NCBI RefSeq assembly: GCF_030247195.1
Contig: NC_080671.1
Coordinates: forward strand, 426,436,539-426,500,538
DNA: 64,000 bases
Source: Topomyia yanbarensis
Lineage: Eukaryota > Arthropoda > Insecta > Diptera > Culicidae
Direction of reading: 5' to 3'
The notes beneath the pieces were generated by a model. The model was not told the origin of the DNA. It saw only the letters and a list, made by a program, of their open reading frames with translations, and searched no databases. Below are positions 49,334 through 59,358 of this stretch, piece after piece (position 1 is the first letter of the stretch; each line of letters begins with the position of its first letter). A program made the translations under genes and the position numbers.

Positions 49334-49373
49334 AAAATTTCGTGAATTACAAAATTCACGAAATTTTACAAAA
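49328..49373. repeat. 21-bp perfect inverted repeat at the array's right edge
   Basis: The arm at 49328-49348 (core AAAATTTCGTGAATT) is the exact reverse complement of 49353-49373, with the loop ACAA. The pure 9-bp array stops inside the left arm. In single-stranded DNA or RNA it would fold into a stable hairpin. Confidence 0.93.
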
Positions 49374-49586
49374 ATTTTGTAAATTTTGTAAGTTTTGCGA
49401 ATTTTGTAAATTTTGAAAAATTTTGTAAAGTTCGTGAATTTTGTAATTCACAAGATGTAACAAATTTACAAAAATGGACAAATTTGCAAAATTTGAAGAA
49501 TTAATAAAATTTTACGAATTAACAAAATTAGAGTATGCCAAATTTGCAGAAATTAACGAATTAGCCAAATTTGACAAAATGGGCAC
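49374..49586. repeat. Degenerate right edge of the 9-bp satellite
   Basis: Diverged units (TTTTGCGAA, TTTTGAAAAA, AATTTACAAAAATGG, AATTAACGAATTAGCC) with units in both orientations. The sequence then passes into the arm of the TTAA element at ATTCAGCAAAATG. Confidence 0.85.
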
Positions 49587-49682
49587 TATTCAGCAAAATG
49601 TTTGCTAAAGTTTCATCTGTAAAATAAAGATTTTCGAGTGTAAGGTGTCAAAAGGTGTGTTTTTTTGTCCAAAATGGCGGCT
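49587..49682. repeat. Inner left inverted arm of the TTAA element
   Basis: Imperfect mirror of 50043-50132, sharing AAAATGTTTG, ATCTGTAAAATAAA-like and TTCGAGTGTAAG words. Similarity fades inward but GAATCTGCGGGCA (from 49703) still mirrors a stretch near 50000, so the arms may extend to nearly the whole element. Confidence 0.8.
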
Positions 49683-50042
49683 TTCTCGGAACAAGCTTTG
49701 TCGAATCTGCGGGCATTCTCGCTTTTGAACCAATCAACTTCGGGTTTTGCCCGCCTAAAAGAAGACAACATTCTCGGGTTACAGCCTACAAAATTGCAAT
49801 ATTTTGATCATTAACGATTTTTTGCAGCCGGCCAAAGTGGAAAAATCATGCGAAGAAATGATACTTTATTTTCAAGTAGCCACCATTTTGTTTCTATATC
49901 GAATTATTTCATTTTTTTAGGCTGGGGCGCCTCTACGGAATGTAATCTTCAAAATCGCTTGGTTTTCTGCTTGTAGACGACGAATTGCGACCTGTATCGT
50001 GCCCGCAGATGAGGTCGGTTTTCAAAACACCTTTTGCTGGAG

Positions 50043-50198
50043 CCGCTCGTTTTAGCGCCATTTTTGACAACTTACACTCGAATTTTTTTATTTTATAGAT
50101 GGAACCTAACAAACATTTTGCAGAATAGCGCGCTTTTACTTCTTCAAAAAAAAATCTAACATTAGGTACTTTTTGCACAATTATATAGGAGGACCCCC
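50043..50198. repeat. Right inverted arm of the TTAA element
   Basis: Uninterrupted partner of the split left arm: CTTACACTCGAA (50072-50083), CTAACAAACATTTTGCAGAA, then CTTCTTCAAAAAAAAATC and TACTTTTTGCACAATTATAT to the GGACCCCC end. It shows what the left arm looked like before the array arose. A minus-strand frame of about 80 codons crosses it but resembles no protein I know. Confidence 0.82.
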
Positions 50199-50205
50199 TT
50201 AATGT

Positions 50206-50228
50206 TACAATTATATAAGAGGACCCCC
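50206..50228. repeat. Duplicate terminus of the TTAA element
   Basis: ACAATTATATAAGAGGACCC with trailing CC repeats the 23 bp before 50198 and is again followed by TTAA (50229-50232). One base distinguishes the copies (AAGAGG against AGGAGG), and this copy agrees with the left terminus at that position. It may be a remnant of a second element or a terminal tandem duplication. Confidence 0.85.
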
Positions 50229-50232
50229 TTAA

Positions 50233-51064
50233 TGTGCTAACAACTTCATTCGAAGCGGGTGGGGGTCAAACATAGTCTAAATGATGGGAATTTCTGCATC
50301 TGAGCTTACTTTGACATGTCACAATTTGAGGGAGGGGGAAGAATTGAGAATTTAACAAAATGCTTTTTGGACCATGTCCTAACATACATAACTCAGGTCT
50401 TTTCTGCGTTCAGCGTGAGTTAACAGCCACGTTAGGCATAGCAATGCTTGCATGCTTCTCTCTTTCACTTCAATTATTCACGAAAATAGAAAGAAACGTA
50501 ACTGCGAAATAGAAGATCTTGTCCATAAGTGTGTTGTTTGATAACTTGATAATTCCTGTTAAAAACAGCAAAGTGGATTACGGTATTTAAGACACAATTT
50601 TATATGTTTCTAGTTGTAAAGCGGTAAAGTAGAAAGTGCATGTTGATGGAGCAAATTCAAATCTTGCGAATAAAAAGAGTAAAAAAAGAGTAGGCGTTGC
50701 GTGACAGCAACGGAAAAAAATTCATTAACAACTGTATAACTGTATAAGACGTAATTTATTCAAATAAAATAATTTGTAAAACGTAATACTGCAGTGGATT
50801 TGTGAATCATCCGAATTCCAAAGAATTGGATCTTCTCCCCTCCGACAGGTGAGTCCCGGTGTCCGTTGCAGCTCGTTTAAATTGATTGAACTAACAGTGC
50901 AGTTACTGAAAAAATGACACAAAACTCTAAATCAGCTTGTTATTAACATAGGAAATTGAAATTAATTTCAAGGTAATCGTTACAGGAATTTGGAGCAAAA
51001 ATTTTCAGATATTGTTGGGCTATTATTAATCTGAACACAACACAGCAAAAATAAAAGTAAGAGA
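50233..51064. other. Unique DNA, no gene seen
   Basis: No recognisable coding, RNA or repeat content; a G-rich word (GAGGGAGGGGGAAG) lies near 50330. Confidence 0.5.
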
Positions 51065-51400
51065 GCACTTTATTCGTAAATTTATTTTCTTCATTCATCT
51101 TTATCATTTTATTCATTTTGATTTTGATTCATTTTGTTCATATTATTCATTATTTATTCATTTTATTCAATCCATTTACTTTATTCATTTTATAATTATG
51201 TACGCTTTCTTAATTATATTCATTTTGTTCATCTTATGCAACTTAAAGTGAATGATTTTCTTTATTTCCTTTATTTTATTCTTATGTTCATTTTATTTAT
51301 TTTATTCATCTTATGAATATTATTCGTTTTATAAATTTATTGGTTTTTTGCGTTTGGTTTATGTTTCATTTTATTGATTTTATTACATCCTACCTGTTTC
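51065..51400. repeat. Degenerate TTTTATTCA-like repeat, second stretch
   Basis: The same ATTCATTTTATTCATTTT vocabulary and strand as 35886-36640, decayed to the same degree, with irregular 9- to 10-bp spacing. Ends in GATTTTATTACATCC near 51390. Confidence 0.78.
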
Positions 51401-51910
51401 TTGTTAAAATAATGAACGAACAAAGTTATGCTATAAGAAATCGTAAATATTTTTGCAAATCTGTATATGGGGATGAATTGGCTTTCTCTTAAACTCTTCC
51501 CTAGACGCTACTAACCAATACCTAAAGACAGCATCGGTAGGTTGCTACTGGCATGTACTTTGCTTAATTTTCCAGATTATTAGGAAATCCACTACAAAAA
51601 AACGACGGCCACATTTTTTGGCTGATCCCACAATCACCAACTCTTCAAAACAAATTTGGCCGAAAAATATAGAGTCAAACTCTATTCATGGCACCTAGAC
51701 ACATTAGAAACCCTTAGTAAGACTAGAAAACGCTGTTTTAATGTCACCAATGAAGATTGGCATACAGCCGGTGCGCAGCAGTCAATCAGATAACTGGAGC
51801 GACAAAATTCCGCGAATTCCTCGAATGTTGCTCAAACTGAAGATGCGCTCCCTTAGTGGGCAACCAGCAGCTTGAGCACCAGTTTCCCATGAATCCAAAA
51901 CCACACAACC

Positions 51911-51945
51911 TCCACCACCACCACCACCAGCAGCAGCAGCAACAA
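51911..51945. repeat. CCA then CAG triplet tract
   Basis: About six CCA units directly followed by about five CAG/CAA units. Confidence 0.9.
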
Positions 51946-52113
51946 CGATCTCATTATCACAACGATTAATCCGAAAAGGCGTTCCCACTCGGCTCGGCCG
52001 GCCACAGACCGTCAAGTTTTCCGCAGTCATTTTTCATCGGATCGGAAATCGTACAAGTTTCTGTGTGCGAACCGGCAATGTCCATAAATCTGCGTCTTGT
52101 TTCGACGAGACGT

Positions 52114-52139
52114 ACGACGACGACGACGACGACGACGAC
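52114..52139. repeat. ACG triplet tract
   Basis: About eight GAC/ACG units within unique DNA. Confidence 0.9.
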
Positions 52140-53602
52140 TTCGCGCGAGATGGCAGCGATTCGGACGGTGATCTTTTGCTTCACATTTGTTTGGAATGCA
52201 TATCTCAATATTACGGCATTATGTCATTAAAATATTTCTCTAGTCCGTTTGCTTGCTTGCTGCGTGTTTTCTTACCTTTAGGTGTTCTCCTTCCGCTCTC
52301 TCTCACTCACTCTCGCATGGATCGGGTTAATTTCTTCGCTTGTTCGTGCGATGATCTTCCGGCTGTTGGTTGTGTCCAAGTTGGTCTCAGCAAAACCAAT
52401 GCGATCAGGTGCGTCCGTAGGGTGAACACACCAGTTGTGGACGACTTGGCGAACTCGTCCAGGAACACCCTTGGCCGGTCCGCGTGTCCTTCTATACTCG
52501 AAACTCGTGTACCACTTTTCCATCGATAATCGCGACCAACTCGTCCGAGCCTTGTAATGTTATGCTCTCACTTGTCTGACTTAATTAAATCAAAAGTGAC
52601 TTCGCTGACTTGTGATGTCGATCGGTGAAGACTGGTTTGCGGTGTTGTTTCCAGCAAGGAATGGCGGGGGTCTCTCCCTGTACAAATAGTTGATAGCGCG
52701 TAGGTTTCTAGTACACGAGCGACCGATATGTGGAAGTACGAACTTGGCCAGAGGAGATAGGCGTTCTTGGAAAAAGGCCGATACCGAGTTGTTTGGCGGC
52801 TTACAAATGTGAACGGGAAGACGGATGAGTTACGGTCAGAGTCAACTTTGTAACAATACTTATGAGTTGGAAGGAGGAACAAAATTCAGTTACTGTTTCA
52901 AATCGTTCTACAGTTAAACGCTGGCGTCGGAAAGATACGAATTAGCCCATTTGATGGTACAATCACGTAGGAAACTCGTCGCTGATCCCGGATCCCTAAC
53001 AAGCCAACGACATTGTGCTCAAAGTACGCGTTAACATTCACGCTATCAATCGAGCCGCCTGCCACTGTGACATTGCATTCAGACTTGCAGCGAGAGAGAG
53101 GCAAAGTTTCTATTCTTTCTTGCTGCCGACTCGAAGTGACCGGTTGACCCGGTGCGTATCACAGGGCTCATCACCGAGAAACGACTTAAATTCAGCAGTT
53201 GTTACCCTTTCAATCCCAACGGGAACGAAATCTAACACGATAGTTTTATTTTGCACACGCCCGCTTAATCCAGTAAACATCATGTTTGTGAGGGTGGGAT
53301 CCTCGTCTTTCACTGGAGCAACACAAAAATAAGCCCCCCCGAACAACATCAGCACACTGATATAATTTAAATATTCGTAGTAGGTACCTACGGGCCGCAA
53401 GCTGAGGCCAGCCAGGCACGTTCCGCTAGTTGATGTTGAAATGGTCTTGATTCGTTTTTTTCCCTCCTGAAACAACAACCGGGAAACATGATTCTCGCCG
53501 ATTCCGCCTCGTTCCATCACATAACGACATGCGCCGCGAAGCAGCGAAACGCGGTGATGACAGCAGGCCCGGGTCGGGTCGTATTCAGATCAGGTACCTC
53601 GC

Positions 53603-53603
53603 C

Positions 53604-53656
<53 letters not shown>
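53603..53656. repeat. GA microsatellite, 5' of the SINE
   Basis: A CAGAGAGATAGAGAGA start followed by an uninterrupted GA run of about 40 bp, ending GAGGGG at the SINE. Confidence 0.93.
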
Positions 53657-53658
<2 letters not shown>

Positions 53659-53666
53659 AGTGGGCG

Positions 53667-53677
53667 TAGCGTATTGG
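53667..53677 (+). promoter_or_regulatory. Pol III A box of the SINE
   Basis: TAGCGTATTGG fits the TRGYNNANNNG consensus exactly, 10 bp into the SINE head. Confidence 0.85.
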
Positions 53678-53708
53678 TAAATCGATTGCCTTGTACGCAG
53701 CGCACCTG

Positions 53709-53719
53709 GGTTCGGGTCC
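53709..53719 (+). promoter_or_regulatory. Pol III B box of the SINE
   Basis: GGTTCGGGTCC differs from GGTTCGANTCC only at the A. The copy at 35213-35223 (minus strand) has the perfect form. A-to-B spacing of about 31 bp is normal for a tRNA-like internal promoter. Confidence 0.88.
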
Positions 53720-53845
53720 CGACCCCGCACATAGGGTTAAAAATTTTTCCTAAGAGATTTTTCTAACCCGAAGAGGCGAATGACCTTAAGGTTAAAACCT
53801 CTATAATTGAAATAAAAAAAAAAAAAAAAGAGATAGAGAGAGAGA

Positions 53846-54953
53846 CCCCGCCGAACAAAATGATCTATACACGGGCCCAGAAAGTATAACACAACACCGC
53901 ACGAGCAGCAAACCGACGGCCGACAAGTTCGATGAAAACACACCGCGCAGCAGGATGAGAAGTGAATCCCGAATAAGAGTGGCTGCTTGTGCTGCTGCTG
54001 TTGCTGTTACTGCTACAAGAGGAAAAAGATTTCTTTCTGATTTGTATTATGTTTTTCGTTTTCCGTTGCCTTTTCGGGGACAGCCCACCAACCGCAGACC
54101 TTACATAAATTATCAATAAAAATGAATTTTCGTGCCGAATAAATGGAAATTTACATATTACGCACATTATAATATTTTGTACTGTTTTGTATCGGTTTAC
54201 GGCTTTGTTCTTGCTTGCTGTCAGTGTCACCTGGTCGCGGGGAATTGCAAAAACGTATATTTAATCCACTTAGCAGGCCTTTCCAATAACTTTATAGAGG
54301 CATTCCACGGAGAATGTGGCGGGAGAGTAAATTAGTTATGGAATTTTCGTTTCGACTTCGTCTGATCAGAATCCGAGACTAACTTAGTGGCGGTGGACAG
54401 CTATTTTCGTCCGCGTTCCTTATCACTTATTTTTATAAAGTGATTCATCAGCATCGCTATCTTTGAAAATGAAAAATGCAACTATTTTTTATCTTATTTT
54501 AATGCATAGAATTAAGCAGTCTTCATTTCGTTATATTCTGGATTGTACATATTTTTTCGTATGTAATTTTAATGTTTTCTGATTTGATACCATTGTAAGG
54601 GAACACGTATCCGCCAGTTGATGACAATTGAGCTGACATTTCTTTAAACTGAGCAAACTAATTTCTTTGTTTGTTTGTTGAGACTAAATTTAGGGTTTAT
54701 TTGACCAAGTAGGAAACTAATCCACTGGGTCTTTAATGCGCATGGGCAATACGCATGGTCTTGTCTGAGTGAATGATGACTTTTGAATTATGTATGAGTG
54801 TTGAGAATTGACAATTCGAAAGAAAAATTTAAAACCGTTTACTTTGTTTTTCCAAAAATGATCTAGGCTGTCTGAAAAGGGTCAAATTTTTTTTACCATT
54901 CGATTTACAAAAAAATACCATCTTTGATTTCGATGCAATTTTGTTCCGAGGTA
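53846..54953. other. Unique DNA, no gene seen
   Basis: Contains GCTGCT/GTTGCT words near 53985-54015 but no recognised coding or RNA feature. Confidence 0.5.
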
Positions 54954-55249
54954 CACTGCTGGTCAATAAAATAGGTGTGAGATAAAAGTACATGAAATTT
55001 TGTGTTTTCTCTAAAAATATGTTTATATTCAAAAATGTTATAGTTAGGCACAGTCGTTAATATGAAAAAGAACACTTTTATTTGTAAATTAAATGTTATG
55101 CTTTGTCGTAACTTTTCTTCTCCATGAAATCCAAAAAAGTACCTGGTCAATGAAATGGGTGTATTGTAATCCATTGCATTAAAAATTTTCAAATCCAATG
55201 ATTTTAAGACTTCAACATTTTGAACAACTAGTAAGCTGTGTAAGCTCCC

Positions 55250-58200
55250 TTATTCAACCAAATTTTATCCATTTGTCTTGGCATTGAGTCATTCAAACGC
55301 TAATAAATTTCCGTTGATATAGGGTAGCATTCCTTTTAAGCTGCTTCCCATAAACGATCCTAATTTGTGAAATTTCGATCGAATAACCTCTTTTTAGGTA
55401 CATTCCGTAAATTTTCTACGGGATTGATGACAGGATATTGGCATGGTCCGAAATTATAGTCACTTTATTATCCCGAAATCATTCCTTTACATACTGCGAT
55501 GTGTGTTTTTGGTCAATATCTTGCTGAAACTGTCATGTAAAGGCACGTTATCTTTGGCATAGGACTGCATGACATCCTTTAGGATGTCCATCCTTTAGCC
55601 TTGCATTCAAATCTTGCCATTATAGTGGCGTTGCAAAGAATAGGACCTGCGCCATTCCACGAAAAGCAAGCCTCAAACCTCATTGTTCTCGCCTCCGTGC
55701 TTTACCATATTTTGCGTGTGTCGCAGATCAAACTGTTTGCACTTTGGACGTTTAATGTTTAGTTGTGCATCGGAGGAAAACAGGTTTACCTTTGATTCTT
55801 CCCTCCGAAGGATATGTCGCCATTTTTTGATTCCTTCTGAACCAGGCCCATTAACGCTATTGAGGGATTCCATGAGAAACGGGCCGACCGCAAAATATGA
55901 CCATCGTCGATTCGAACGAAACTTTGCAGGTGTGTTCGCTGTATGAATCTCCATGATATTCTCTGGCAATTGGAATATTTTGATACAAGAGTAATTTTTC
56001 AAAAGGGCGTAAACGTTTCTACGTGTATGAATTTCAATTTTTTTTGTTCGATTACTGTATTTTATACAGCAAAACTATCTGAGAACAAGTTACAGGGAAT
56101 GAATACTTCTGTCCGAAAAAAATATACACTGAAAAAAATGTTGCGTCATTTTTCAAAAAAAAAACAAATTTATGATAAAAATTTAAATTGCGAAAAAACC
56201 CATTTTTTTAAATATTTTATATTTTGTTACCAAAAACTAAAGAGAAAAGAAACATTTTGATTGTGATTGCATGATGGAGAAAAAATCGTTAAAAAAGTTT
56301 TCCTAACAATAACTTCGTACATGTTTTTAAATTTCATACTAATTGACATACAAAATTGTAATTCTATTACAGAATATAATTCTAAGCACCATTTAAAATC
56401 AAAATGTATTTAACAAAAATTTTCCAAAATGCGATAGTTTTCGAGATATTTGAAATTTTGCTACTTCAAAAACAATTAATTCGTGTAATTATGCTCTTTT
56501 TAAAAGTTATTCGCGTTACCCCATCAAAAATTGTCAAAAATTTAATGTTTATCGTTTTAAAGACGAAAAAGCAACCTTTTTAGTGTATTTGGATCATGGA
56601 GAAACTTTCAATAAAAAAATTTTTCCTAACAACAACTTTTGACATTTTTTATAATTCGTACTATTTGCAGTCAAAAATACAATTTTCTTTTTGAATATGA
56701 TTCTAAACGCCATTTTAAATCGAAATGCTCTTAACAAAAATTTTCTAAAATGTAGTAGTTCTCGACGTATTTTAACTTTTGTTTTAACAACACAATTATT
56801 TTGTTTTATTACGACCTTTACATAAGTTAGTCGCGTTTCTCCATCAGCAATAATAGGTTTTTCAAAAGGCCCGTAAACTTTCGTGCAACTTTCTCTTTGA
56901 CATCAAGGCGATATTGTAAACCATTTGAAAGTTACATGAAAGCAACCAAAATATATTTCAACCATAGGGTCTGTTGATTAAAATACACACCAAAAAGATC
57001 TGAATTTTATCGTTGACGTAATTCTAAACTAGCCACAATCTAACAAGCCGTAATTGACAAAGCGACGGAATATAACAGTGTTCTGTTTAGTTTTACATGA
57101 AAAATGTACTTTCCATACGCAGTGCCATAAAATTACATCCTTCAACATATTAAACAAACGCCGTATGTAGAGTAAAATTACGAGTCTCGCAAAATTCAAC
57201 GACATGTAAAATTAAAATCAAACGTAAAACTATGTCATTTTTGATGCTCGTATATGTCATGGTCAGGAGACGTAAATTTACACGATTTTTTCTAGGTGTG
57301 TATATAGCTGAATCATATGTTGGTTGTTTTCATGTAACTTTAAATTTTTTCACAATATCGCCTTGATGTCAAAGAGAAAGTTGCAGGAAAGTTTACGGGC
57401 CTTTTGAAAAACCTATCATTGTAGATGGAGAAACGCGACTAACTTATGAAAAGGTCGTAATAAAACAAAATAATTGTGTTGTTAAAACAAAAGTCAAAAT
57501 ATCTCGAGAACTACTACATTTTAGAAATTTTTTGTTAAGAGCATTTCGATTTAAAATGGCGTTTAGAATCATATTCAAAAAGAAAATTGTATTTTTGACT
57601 GCAAATAGTAAGAATTATAAAAAAAAATGTCAAAAGTTGTTGTTAGGAAAACTTTTTTATTGAAAGATTCTCCAGGATCCAAATACACTAAAAAAGTTGC
57701 TTTTACGTCTTTAAAACGATAAATATTAAATTTTTGACATTTTTTGATGGGGTAACGCGAATAACTTTTAAAAAGAGCATAATTACACGAATTAATTGTT
57801 TTTGAAGGAGCAAAATTTCAAATATCTCGAAAACTATTGCATTTTGGAAGATTTTTGTTAAATGCATTTTGATTTTAAATGGTGCTTAGAATTATATTCT
57901 GTAATAGAATTACAATTTCGTGTGTCTATTAGTATGAAATTTAAAAACATGTACGAAGTTATTGTTAGGAAAACTTTTTTACCGATTTTTTCTCCATCAT
58001 GCAATCACAATCAAAATGTTTCTTTTCTCTTTAGGTTTTTGGTAACAAAATATAAATTTTTTTTAAAAATGGGTTTTTTCGCAATTTAAATTTTTATCAT
58101 AAATTTTTGTTTTTTTGAAAAATGACACAACATTTTTTTCAGTGTATATTTTTTTCGGACAGAAGTATTCATTCTCTGTAACTTGTTCTCAGATAGTTTT

Positions 58201-58803
58201 GCTGTATAAAATACAGTAATCGAACAAAAAAATTTTGAAATTCATGCACGTAGAAACGTTTACGCCCTTTTGAAAAGTTGCTCTTGAGTCAAAATAATCT
58301 TATTACCTGTGGAAAATATTTAGTCTTGCATGACGGTGAATCGTGTAAAGTTTCATTGGAATCTAAGAAGGTCGGTCACGATTTTAAAGATTTTCGGACG
58401 GATCTTCGTCGAATTCCTCTATTGAAAAGCAAATTACATTTTTCTTCAAAGGCATTGGCTTCGAAATAGTGGAATTTTCTTAGCAATTCTTACTGGAAGA
58501 TTGAAATTTTACGGCTTACAGCGAACTGTTCTCGGACCTACCACTTTTCCAATTTGTGCTGAATTGGTCTTGGATGACGCGAATGGATCAGATTTCGCTA
58601 AAATTGCAATATGATGGTCAGCTGCTGTAGATGTCTTCTTAGGTTTTTTGCGTGTTTCCTTTTTTCAAAGGTTTTAAGGCATTTGTAACGAAATTTTCGG
58701 AACGCCGCAGTGTATTCGCGATTTATTTATATGTCTTACCTCCCTGAACAAAATTTCTTAGCAAAACTCGTTCCACTTGAGTACAGTGAGATGCTCGACC
58801 CAT
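55250..58803 (-). pseudogene. Tc1 transposase, broken
   Basis: This would be the cut-and-paste transposase of the surrounding element. The start at 58803 gives MGRASHCTQVERVLLRNFVQ, followed by stops and frameshifts in the DNA-binding part (58780-58300). After the foldback the frame at 56002-55673 is open with KWRHILRREESKVNLFSSDA, matching the family's WSDESKFNLFGSDG region but with the first catalytic D replaced by E. It continues with RRPK-like residues and NMVKHGG. Further on, FQQDIDQKHTSQYVKE matches the FQQDNDPKHTS motif and keeps its D. Many stops and at least two frameshifts remove any function. Motifs place it in Tc1; subfamily and spacing to the last acidic residue are not certain because of frameshifts. 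Confidence 0.88.
55978..58294. mobile_element. 2,317-bp foldback element with ~1-kb inverted arms, TA-flanked
   Basis: TA lies outside both ends (55976-55977 and 58295-58296). Arms start TTTTGATACAAGAGTAATTT at the left and TTTTGACTCAAGAGCAACTT read inward from the right, then share TTCAAAAGGGCGTAAACGTT, ACTTCTGTCCGAAAAAAATA and much more, up to about 56950/57320. The centre (57000-57300) is single-copy. No protein is encoded. Inserted in the Tc1 transposase between its DNA-binding and catalytic parts. Confidence 0.9.
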
Positions 58804-59309
58804 TCTATAACAAACCTTTGACTTATTCAACATTTAAGTACATTTATTAACACGCAGAATTCAAACTTCACCAAATAAAACGTATAATGGAATTATGTAA
58901 AATAATAGCACGTTAATATAATTCACACACCTATTATATTGACCACACGAAAAAGCCTCCGGCAGTCTTGTTTTGCATCTTGACAAAGATTGCAAATAGA
59001 ATCAGCGCCAACAACCCACTAGTAACTTGACAGATTCCAAGGCTTCTGTGTGCGGTAGGTGTGATTGAGACTGCTGCAACTTGGTATGCGTAATTGAGAG
59101 AAAAACAAAATAATCTATCACACGCCTATTTTATTGGCCAACAGTGTAGGTAATTATGTTTCCTACCTAGCGTCAAAAATTCAAGTGGGCACTTTCAAGG
59201 AAAAAAATATTTGAAAAAAAACTTTTCCTTGTCCAAACTGATTTTTTTTCAGTGAATTTTTATCGAAAACTAAACCAGTGTCTAAACTAATGTCAGTGTA
59301 TAGGATGAT

Positions 59310-59358
59310 ACTAACTAACTAACTAACTAACTAACCTAACTAACTAACCTAACTAACT
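59310..59358 (-). repeat. LINE 3' tail, (TTAG)n-like
   Basis: On the minus strand AGTTAGTTAGGTTAGTTAGT and similar, about twelve tetramers with two TTAGG interruptions. It directly follows AATGGCACAAGGGAG at the end of the LINE 3' UTR, which is where several non-LTR clades carry a short tandem tail. Confidence 0.8.

Larger units (their letters stand above)
37928..50198. mobile_element. TTAA-flanked palindromic element split by a 9-bp satellite
   Basis: TTAA occurs directly outside both ends (37924-37927 and 50199-50202). The termini are GAGGTCTTCTTATATAATTG at the left and GGGGGTCCTCCTATATAATT read inward from the right; both continue with TGCAAAAAGTACCTAATG (one extra G at the left) and a T-run before TTTGAAG. 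Further in, CAAAATGTTTGCTAAAGTTT (from 49594) mirrors the right arm near 50100-50123, followed by a TCATCTGTAAAATAAA-like stretch, TTCGAGTGTAAGG and AAAATGGCGG. The left arm is therefore split by the array at 37995-49333. Without it the element would be under 1 kb with arms of at least 160 bp, a MITE of the TTAA (piggyBac-like) class. No transposase is present. Confidence 0.8.
51401..53602. other. Unique DNA with small microsatellites
   Basis: GC content is higher than in neighbouring regions. It contains a CCA/CAG tract (51911-51945) and a GAC/ACG tract (52114-52139). A plus-strand frame at 52065-52529 has eight consecutive aspartates, but this is only the triplet repeat; nothing else in it looks like a protein. 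It could be intron, UTR or regulatory sequence of a gene whose exons I cannot see. Confidence 0.5.
53657..53829 (+). mobile_element. tRNA-derived SINE with poly(A) tail
   Basis: The head reads GGAGTGGGCGTAGCGTATTG with A and B boxes, followed by CGACCCCGCACATAGGGTTA, the body AACCCGAAGAGGCGAATGAC and a tail of about 16 A. The word GAGATAGAGAGAGAGA occurs on both sides (53607-53622 and 53830-53845) and is the likely target duplication, with the extra GA run on the 5' side being later expansion. A second copy is at 35112-35268. Pol III transcription followed by LINE-dependent insertion is the known mode for such elements. Confidence 0.92.
54954..59145 (-). mobile_element. Tc1-type element with IR/DR ends, interrupted by a foldback
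   Basis: TA flanks both ends (54952-54953 and 59146-59147). Outer termini are CACTGCTGGTCAATAAAATA and, read inward from the right, CACTGTTGGCCAATAAAATA. Each end has a second copy of the TGGTCAATNAAATNGGTGT word about 185-190 bp further in (near 55143 and 58946). This is the IR/DR arrangement known from Sleeping Beauty and some insect Tc1 elements. Transposase remains run on the minus strand between them. Without the 2,317-bp foldback at 55978-58294 the element is about 1.87 kb. Confidence 0.9.

Noticed and set aside
37924..49359. Open frame of 3,811 codons on the minus strand (NLQ then TKF tripeptides) and a 2,720-codon YKI frame
   Set aside because: They are frames of a 9-bp satellite without stops; frame identity changes with a 5-bp interruption at about 47873 and there is no non-repetitive protein part.
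49933..50178. 81-codon minus-strand frame with a basic N-terminal part
   Set aside because: It lies in the inverted arm of the TTAA element; the other arm does not preserve the frame and no domain is recognisable.
52065..52529. 154-codon frame with a polyaspartate run
   Set aside because: The aspartates come from a GAC triplet tract; the rest has no protein-like features and competing frames overlap on the other strand.
53657..53735. Functional tRNA gene
   Set aside because: Good A and B boxes, but the sequence continues into a shared body and poly(A) tail, has a target duplication and a second copy, so it is a SINE.
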